A DNA stretch of 64,000 bases, taken from Neoceratodus forsteri (Eukaryota; Chordata; Ceratodontiformes; Ceratodontidae). The notes under the pieces are model-generated. The model was not told the origin of the DNA and searched no databases. It saw only the letters and a list, made by a program, of their open reading frames with translations. Location: positions 1,566,636,501 to 1,566,700,500 of the forward strand of contig CM057449.1 in the NCBI GenBank assembly GCA_016271365.2. Reading direction: 5' to 3'. This document shows positions 56,200-64,000 of the stretch, one piece after another. Both the position numbers and the translations under genes were made by a program. How positions within the stretch are numbered: the first letter of the stretch is position 1; every line of letters starts with the position of its first letter.

Positions 56200-58797
56200 A
56201 ATAGAAACAGAAAAACAAGTTTACTGTCCCAATAATATATATAACAAAAAAAAACAGCACTTTTAGTACCCTTCCAGCTGTTTAGACAATTTTGGAACAA
56301 TAGTTTGATCCAAGATAACCCAGCTCAAAGTTCATAACCTTCCTAACTGGCATGTGTGGAACACAATGTTCAACAAAAACAACACAAAACTGCAAGTACA
56401 TCACTAGATTTCCTTTGTTCCATGACTCTTTTCTGAACCTCTTACAGGTTATTTTATTTGCTGTCAAGTATATCTATAGGGTTGAAAATGGGGTCTGGAC
56501 AAACTATGGGAAGCTTGTAATCACAGGCTCTGTGAGGTGTGGTATAAAATCTGTAAATGTACGAAAAATTTTGATTTGGGAAAAAAAGCACTATACGCAG
56601 GGTTTGCAGATTCATTTTCTGCATGTCTATGCCTTGCAGAAGATAAAATTTGCATGCCCTATACTTAAAAAAATGGTCAAGAATATTAATTATTGGTATT
56701 ATGGACAATAATTTGCAATTCACAGATCTATTACCAGCTCAGTATGATCCTCCTGGTAAAACATTTGAAACAAACAAACAAAAAAAAAAATAAAAGCTAA
56801 ATCAGGTACAAGCTATAGAAGTCCAAGAAGGACTTTTGAAACTTGGAGTGCCCTGTTGTCCTGCTACACACATGTGGAAGCTTCCATACATAGGCTCCAG
56901 TGCACCCTTTATGAAGGCCTGCCTTAATCTGTGCCTCTACACACACTACCAAGTTGGAGGTGGACTTTGGGAATGAACACACTTCTAGATTATTAACAAA
57001 CAGCAATCTTTGATGGAGGGGATGTCGAGGGGGCAGCCTTAGGTTATGGAGGGAGCAGAAGTAATGATTTCAAACCCTCTACATAACTCCCCCCTGCATT
57101 CACCAGAATTCCAGGGCATGGTTTTGCCAAATCCCAGCTGTCCCCAGCCCTCTGAGCTGTTATGGTGCGCTGTATATGTTGTATGTACATCTTGTTCATT
57201 ATGTAGATATCAAATAATTCATATTAAAAGTCAAATTAATTATTCATGAGCTAAAGAAGCTAAAATGTCTAAGAAATGCCCGACACACCAGCCATGGACT
57301 TAGTGCCAAAGCATTACAGTGTACGAATTTCTAAGGGAAAATTTGAAAAAAACAGAGAATTCACCAGTTAAAAATCATTTAAACAACAAAACATCTACTA
57401 AAAAAGGTAGAACATAGAAAAATATGACACCTCCCTGAACACGGAAGAGGATGGAAACAGACCATGCTGCAGCCTTCAAAACATACCACAGTATCACCGT
57501 GCAGCATGCAGCACCGCAGAGAAAGAAAAAGAATAAAGAAAAAAGAAAAAAAAAGCTCTCAAAAGTTCATTATTGCAATTAGACTTATAATCGCAATAAT
57601 AACCTCAGAAATGTTAATTTCCGGTCGATTAATTACCGTCTGGGTGGGGTTGGCCCTCAGCCATCCTTGCCTCCCAGCAGGTTAATCTCCAGCAAATGAC
57701 CAGGTCTTCAGTCATTATAGCTTAATTAAACCTATTTCTGACTATGCAGTATTTTTGAAGGTACTGGTAATTTATTTTGCTGGCAATTTTGTGTTTCATC
57801 TTTGAGAGCATCTACTGAATTAAAGTGAATTTGTTTCTACTACAGAGCTTGTTCAGGAGATACTGAAGGGAATAGTGGTTCCTATGTCCAGAGGCCTGGC
57901 ACTGAGGGAGTAAAGGCATAAAGTGCCACAGGAAGGTAACAGTCCGGTGTTAAAATTCACAGCAGACTGGTGGCAGCACTGGTGAAGTGCATTAAGTTAA
58001 TTTCCAGCCGGTGGCTCTTCTACTGGTACAATGCATTACATTTTTCAAACTAGAACTGTACTGCAATGTACTCTGGGGCACTTGGAGAAACACATATGTG
58101 TGCTTAATAGTCTGCTCTGTTTTTATTGTGAACAGTACCTAAATAAGGAGGTACCCATAACAAAATCGAAACAGTATACACCACCATTCACAGAGAACAC
58201 ACAGCAGGAAAATGCTTCAATATCTGTTCCATCAGTCTACTCTACAATTCCTGCTGCTGTGGAAAGGAGGCTTAATGGAGACAACACACTGGTCTCTGCC
58301 CTGGCAAACCTGGACCCCTGCTGCTCCTTCTACAACTCCAGAGGGACTCAGAAAAGGGAAACAGACAAGAAAGGGCAATGTGCTCAGTTATTCTCAGGAA
58401 CAGGAATTCAGATGGCCATTCCAACTGTAAAACAAGGTGTTTGTTTTTACAATTTTATACTTGTAAGCAAATGAAGAATTTGCCAGTTTATACTGATGAC
58501 AAATACAGAGATAAAACAATACAGTTTACGTAAAATACATATATGAATAACAGTCATAATTAACAAAATACAAACCACAATGTTCAGTAACAGTTGCAGG
58601 CATTGTTTAGTGCAAGCCAGTTTTTTAGACTAACTTTAAAGGTGTCTAATTGAAAACAATCGACAATGTCAGTTGACACTGAGTTTTAGAATGAGGGGGT
58701 CTTAAAAAGTAAACATCTTTGCTCATTTGCTGTACAGAATGTTCCAGTTTGTTCCACTACTTACTTGCAACACATGCTCTGCTTCTCTAGCTTCTCA
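56200..58797. other. Likely intron or upstream region of the TGFBRAP1-like gene; no exon recognised
   Basis: AT-rich DNA with A runs at 56,762-56,791 and 57,530-57,555. A 147-codon plus frame at 58,031-58,474 has no recognisable domain. No upstream TGFBRAP1-like exon was found on the minus strand. Confidence 0.45.
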
Positions 58798-59345
58798 ACA
58801 TAGAAACATAGAATTTATCAGCAGAAAAGGACAGCTTGACCCACCCAGTCTACCCAGATGGTCCTTGCCCAATGTGCCTCTGCAGACACTAACTGGTTTC
58901 CGGTGACACTCCTTCCTCCCTGCCTATTCACTAATATTCCCCTGTATCTTTCCCAACCATGTTTGAAGTCTCACACTGATATGGCCTCCACCATTTTCAT
59001 TGGAAGTCTGTTTCAGGTGTCTACCACTCTTTCAGTGAAGTTGTGTTTCCTCACATCCCTCTTAATCTCACCTCTAGCTTCATCTCATACTCCCTGGCCC
59101 TGGTGCTCTTTCTCATTTGAAAGAGACTCCATTCCTGCTCCTTGTTCACCCCTGTGAGGTACCCGTAGGTCTCTATCATGTTCCCTCTTGCTTTCCTCTC
59201 TTCCAGGGTGTACATATTGAGATCCCTCAGTCTCTACTCATAGGGCTTCTCCTGCAAACCCGACACCATTTTAGTTGTCCTCCTCTGGTCTGCTGCCACC
59301 TTGTCTGTTCTTGGACATAGTACTGCAGGAGTGTCCTTTTTGTGG
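58798..59345 (-). mobile_element. 5'-truncated CR1 LINE 3' end (subfamily 2)
   Basis: Minus-strand words include YTLEERKARGNMIETYGYL, EQEWSLFQM and AREYEMKLEV, then a tail ending in the reverse complement of CATAGAAACATAGAA at 58,798. A unique 3' part (about 58,860-58,990) separates it from the subfamily next to it. Confidence 0.8.
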
Positions 59346-59960
59346 TGTGAGCCATAGAAACAGAAACATAGACATTGGTGGCAGATAAGGACTGCTTGGC
59401 CCACCCAGTCTGCCTGTTTTCTTAGCTACTGGATAAAGCTGCAGATCCTAGCTAACCAACAGCATCTACTTCCTCCCACCCCCCACTAAGATTGCCTTAT
59501 GTCTGTCCCATGCATTCTTGAATTCCCCCACTATTTCTGACCTCATGACCTCCTCAGGAAGGCTGTTCCATGCACCCACCACCCTATCTGTGAAAAAATA
59601 CTTCCTCACATTGCTCCCGAGCCGTGCCCCCTCCATCTTCAAATTTTGCCCTCCTTGTTCTTGCACATCTCTTTTTCTAAAAGATGCTACTCTCTTGGAC
59701 TTTGTTGACTCCCTTGAGGTACTTGAAGTTTCTATCATGTTCCCCCTCTCCCTTCTTTCCTCGAGGGCATACATATTAAGTTCCTTTAGTTTCTCATCAT
59801 ATGGCTGCTGGTGCAGACCCTGCACGTTTTTAGTTGCCCTCCTCTGGACTGCATCCATCCTGTCTATGTCCTTGCAGAGATAGGATCTCCAGAACTGCAT
59901 GCAATACTCCAGATGGGGTCTCACCAGCTGTCTCTACAGAAGGATAACAAGACACAATCA
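59346..59960 (-). mobile_element. 5'-truncated CR1 LINE 3' end (subfamily 1)
   Basis: A frame of 152 codons (59,924-59,466) reads MRPHLEYCMQFWRSYLCKD, AVQRRATKNVQGLHQQPYDE, LKELNMYALEERRERGNMIE and VRKYFFTDRVVGAWNSLPEE, with only local frame damage. The tail ends in CATAGAAAC words at about 59,353. It abuts the subfamily-2 copy head to tail. Confidence 0.88.
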
Positions 59961-61730
59961 AAGCAGCATTGGTAGTACATTTCTCCATGAGCTTGGTCTC
60001 ATGTGAGGGCATCAAATTTATGCTTGTTTCAGCCTGAAATTTTCTGTCTGTGCAATATAAGTCTTTCCATGGCAAGGCATGGGGCATAAACACTTTTTAA
60101 CTGTTGCAAAGTGCATTGAACTTTTCTTCCACCCCTGCACAAAGTTTTAAGGACCTGTTGGGGGGGGGTGCTAGAATCTCTTCCCTAACTCCTGCTAGAG
60201 AAAAATGTAGCCATGCCTCACCATTCATTTAATGATATTAGTCAGGCTCTCACTGACTTAGGATGGGAAACTCTTTCTGCATGAGATGCAGCGTGGGATG
60301 TGTTGGAGATACTTTCTGGAGTTTGGGACCAGTGAGAGAGGTACTTGTGCTCTGTGTACTGTGATAGCAGCTAGCAGTGCACACTAAGACACATTCTGGT
60401 TGTGCAATTTCCGCAGTGTTTGGGGAGGTCAGTGAGAGAGGCCTTCCCAGTGTGGGTAAAGAGACACTATGGGAGAGGCTGCTCTGCGCCTGGGTTAGTG
60501 GGACAGCTGCTCAAGGAGACAGTGCCAAGATCAGGAGTTCAGAATGTCAGTACCGTATGTGAGCTTTTGAACAGTTTTCATAAATTTGTGCCTACTTGCA
60601 AAGACTGTTTTATTAACTTCATTCCAACTCAGTGGCAGGGAGTTGGATTCAAGTGAAAATCTTTGTTTTATGTGCCCTGGGTGAGAGCCAGAGAGGAAAT
60701 ACTATACCACCTAGACTGTTTTACATATTCAGTGTTTCCAGAGTGCTGCTTTAGGTCTTGGACTTGGAGTTCTCCCTGGGTGAGAGACTTTCATTGGCCA
60801 TGATTCTCAGATGCCAATGTGCCATGTAAGGGCAATGCATAGGCATTCTCAGGACCAAATGACCTGCAGCAGTGCTCTACACACCCCCTGTGGCATTCAC
60901 GAATGGGCCGCTAGCACCCTGTGCACTTGATCTTCCACTTGCCATGGGGTGCTGCACCAGGGTGGGACAGGGTGTCAATTTGCAATGGTACTGTGTGCCA
61001 TTGGGGGTTGCATGCAATATGCAGAGGGGGAACTGGCATAGCCATTCCACCACCCCATGGTGCTGCCGCTGGCTGGGGCAAAGCATTGCCAGCCACTCAC
61101 TATGCCACCCCAGCCTCATGAACTGGAGGGGAGGCTGGGGCAGCTGTCTGGGCAGGGGTCCCTGCAGGGATGTGGTTCACTGGTCCCAGAAACCCCTGCA
61201 GCACATGGGACTGGGGATCCACTTGTGGACTGGGTACAGGCATCTCATTGGCTTCAATGGTGGCTTGCGATTGTGAATGCCAGTCACCATGCACCCATCC
61301 ACAGGTGTGGAGCTACTTGGATGGGTTATGCGCGTTTCACACGGGAAACCCACCCATTTGTGAATGGCGGCCATTGTGAACAAATTTATTCTTTTTGATT
61401 TTGCTCATAGTTTTGACATTGGACAATTTTCATTGCTGGACATTTTTAATTTTTTTATCTGCTTTACACCACCTTTCTGCATATCTGAATTCGTTTATGT
61501 CATTTTCATTTACATATTTTTGTTGGAGTATATAGGGGTGTACGTGTTGGATTTAGAATTGTGTACAATAAATGACCGGAGTGTGTTTGGGAGGTGTTAA
61601 TGATGTGAGTGTGAATGTCTCAAGAAATTTTGGTTAGAGAAAGGGGTGTGTTTGAGGGGCAGGTTGAGTGGCTTGGGGTAACTGTTTTTAGGGAAAAAAG
61701 GTTGGGTTGGGTTGGCCTGGGGAGGAATGG
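59961..61730. other. No gene recognised
   Basis: 60,870-61,340 is richer in G+C with many CCATGGGG and GTGGG words and several overlapping frames on both strands, none recognisable. The remainder is AT-rich. Confidence 0.45.
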
Positions 61731-61779
61731 GTAGATCCATGCTGCAATGCTTCATTGTGGAACTCCATCTTTAAGAAGG

Positions 61780-62470
61780 AGTTTTGGTTTGTGGTTAATA
61801 TCTAACCAGTGGGGATATGTGTGTCAGTCCAGGGCCCCCCAGGCTTAGTTACTCCCCATCCCAGCTGTTGGACCTCTTCCCCTTCGACGACCCCCCAGTT
61901 AGCGGTGGCATGTAGGTGCTGCTGGGAGGTGGGCATCGTAAGGAGGCAGAATGATAGGTGGCTGGGGATGGGGGTTGCTAATGGGAGAGCATTATAAGAG
62001 TTATCAGAACCAGGAGGTGCCCCAGGGTGAAATGGGACCTAGGGAGAGGCCAGACGTGGTTGGTTCCCATACCGAGGGCTCATACTGGACCAAGTGGGCA
62101 AGCAACCATTAGGTCAGCAACCTACACTCATCCCCTTCAAACAGTGTTGTGCAATATGAGATCAATGAGAAACAAAATAATCATTTTGTCAGACTTATTT
62201 TCTACAGTTTATTTGGCTTGCATCACAGAAGCTTGGCTGGGTGACAACGTGGGTCCAGTTTAAGAGGCACTGATCCCAACTGGATTGTCTGAGGGTAACT
62301 GTCTGTGGCGGGATCACAGGGTGGGGGTGGCCATCTGCTTTAGATCTAGTTGAACTTTGCTGTGCAACCAGTAGGAGTTATTTCATCTTCTGAATGCATG
62401 GTCATCTGTGGGGGTCCAGGTGCAGGTTGCAGAATCCTTCTCGTATATCGATCTGTAACAGGGCACCCCT
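61780..62470 (+). mobile_element. LINE 5' fragment with endonuclease start (L2- or CR1-like)
   Basis: The frame 62,130-62,263 reads LCNMRSMRNKIIILSDLFST then LACITEAWLGDN. This matches the N-terminal block (N-x-R-S-x-R-N-K ... I-T-E-x-W-L) of LINE endonucleases. Further on, VAICFRSS- and LLVYR-like words (62,330-62,455) continue the domain in broken frames. The element stops abruptly before its reverse transcriptase. Confidence 0.6.
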
Positions 62471-63362
62471 GTTATGAATATTTAGTCCTGAAGTAAAAAT
62501 ATGTAACCTCCCCTTAAATCTTCTTTTCCTACTTTTCTCTCATCTTTTCTTCCTTCTTTCTTTACTAAAGTTTGTGTCAGGGTGGCCAACCTGGCATATC
62601 TCTACAAACTTTACTGTGCCTTTAAATAATCCTAAAACCCTTATGGTTGCGCAATGAAAGGTTATCCTTTTTCTGTAAGGAGCTCTGTGTTTGAGTAATG
62701 GTTGTGCTCCTAAGGTGCCCCCAGTTTGCTTATGTTACACTTCAGCACTGGAAATAGGTGCCTTGGTGTCAAAAGTGAAGCACTATGCAGTATTGTAACT
62801 GGTACCTCTTTAAGAAGTACAGAAATGCTGTGCTGCAAGCCCGATGTTGGGCGAAGTCAATAAAAAAAAAACACTTGCAGCGGTATTGATGAAAAGCTCT
62901 TGTGAGCTTAAAAAGAAAAGGAAGTGCTGCAAATATTAGTTATTTAGACAGCCCAGAAAGCAAGTGACTGGGAGCTGTCAAAACCAAGGCCAAAATGAAA
63001 TGTTTTAGCCGACAGCTGACATTTCGGCCATCGGGATTATAAAGCCAACAGCAGTAAAATTAGGAAAGACTGCTAAAATGGTTTGCAGAGGCTTACTAAG
63101 TATAAAGCCTGCAACTTTAAATAAATAAATCCTCTTTCCTTTTTCTTTGTTAAAATAAATAACCTGTACTTCAGTATCAGGTCTCCTGGGCTGGCAGGGA
63201 AAGGCAAATAGGGAGTGTGCCCCTCATTTGTCATTCCCCTGTCCAGGCTGGCTATTCCTGTATATAAAACATGTGAAAATGAACAAACAAATGTTTTTCT
63301 TATGAGGAGATTCCTACTATAGGACTGAAAGTCCCTGAAGTGACTGCTTTTGTAAAAATCAG
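62471..63362. other. No gene recognised
   Basis: AT-rich DNA with an A run at 62,860-62,870. Nothing coding was seen. Confidence 0.5.
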
Positions 63363-63812
63363 GAGAGATGAGGAGAGGAGGGACGGGGGGACGTGATAGA
63401 GATCTTTAAGTACATGAAAGGGATCAATAAAGGAGGCCCAGTCAGGGTGCTCCAAAGGAAGGAGGATGGGTCAACAAGAATTCATGGGTGTAAGCTGCAA
63501 GTGGGCAGGCTCAGAGGGGAGAGGAGGAGATGTTATTTCACTGAAAGGGTGGTGGAGCCATGGACTGCACTGCCCAGGGAGCTGGTAGAGATGGAGACTG
63601 TGGATGGGTTTAAGAGGGGATGGGACAGGTACAGGGGAAGGGTAAATCTGACCAGGCACAATACAGGTGGAACATCTGGGACTGGGGACAGTATAACCAA
63701 ACGGGAAGGGGGTGACACCAAAATTGGCCCTCAGTGCGGGTGCTGAAAATCGAGCATACTCGAGAGACTGTTATGCCTATTCTGCTGGCATTTTAGTATG
63801 TTAGTATGAGGT
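63363..63812 (+). mobile_element. 5'-truncated CR1 LINE 3' end (subfamily of the 8.7-13.7 kb copy)
   Basis: The frame 63,393-63,746 encodes MIEIFKYMKGINKGGPVRV, RCYFTERVVEPWTALPREL and DGFKRGWDRYRGRV, a clean CR1 ORF2 C-terminus of 117 codons. The tail TTCTGCTGGCATTTTAGTATGTTAGTATG ends at 63,811. It has no stop inside the C-terminal frame, so it is younger than most copies here. Confidence 0.88.
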
Positions 63813-64000
63813 CACAGCAAGTGGAGAAGCTATGCTCCAAATGAGGTAGAACCCCCCTAATTAAGGTTTAGATGATCTAATACTGATATTTTAGAATATA
63901 TTCACAGAAGGAATATAACATAAATGCTTGTTTTTTCTACTGTACAAGAATGATCCAAGATAGCCTTAGATAGGACCACATAAAGGTCTATTTTATGTTA

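Noticed and set aside
58031..58474. 147-codon plus-strand frame as an exon
   Set aside because: No recognisable family, no convincing splice sites and AT-rich neighbourhood; a chance frame is more likely.

Overview
The window looks like non-genic DNA from a large, repeat-rich vertebrate genome. CR1-clade LINEs, L1-type LINEs, PIF/Harbinger and hAT-type elements, foldback elements and microsatellites sit together, CpG is scarce, and only one exon of a host gene can be recognised. An amphibian, perhaps a caecilian, is my best guess. That is an inference from the mixture of elements; the sequence does not prove it.

Layout. At 0.15-7.3 kb lies a decayed PIF/Harbinger region: two Myb/SANT-like genes, one on each strand, and a minus-strand HARBI1-like transposase whose intron has captured a CR1 tail. 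At 8.7-13.7 kb a nearly full-length CR1 LINE (plus strand) sits inside a tandem repeat. Its ORF1 still shows a zinc-finger-like motif and an SGNH-esterase domain, and its ORF2 shows endonuclease and reverse transcriptase. From 15.6 to 34.2 kb the DNA is dominated by foldback elements, a 1.8-kb palindrome, tandem arrays and CR1 tails. Two of these structures carry a reiterated motif that matches the 5' end of tRNA-Glu.

From 34.7 to 50.9 kb there is a four-level nest. An old plus-strand L1-like element is split by an insertion with an 8-bp target-site duplication (36,080-49,351, hAT-like). That insertion contains a two-unit satellite whose first unit is split by a minus-strand full-length L1 with a 16-bp target-site duplication. 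The L1 is itself split by a plus-strand CR1 at 40.1-42.3 kb.

From 50.9 kb to the end there are a further foldback element, LINE tails and scattered CR1 fragments. One convincing host exon, TGFBRAP1-like, lies on the minus strand at 55,760-56,196. An L2/CR1-type endonuclease fragment lies at 62 kb and a CR1 tail at 63.4-63.8 kb.

Apart from the TGFBRAP1-like exon, every recognised protein-coding segment belongs to a transposable element, and all of those are broken by stops, frameshifts, deletions or insertions. No rRNA gene, intact tRNA gene or CRISPR array was seen.
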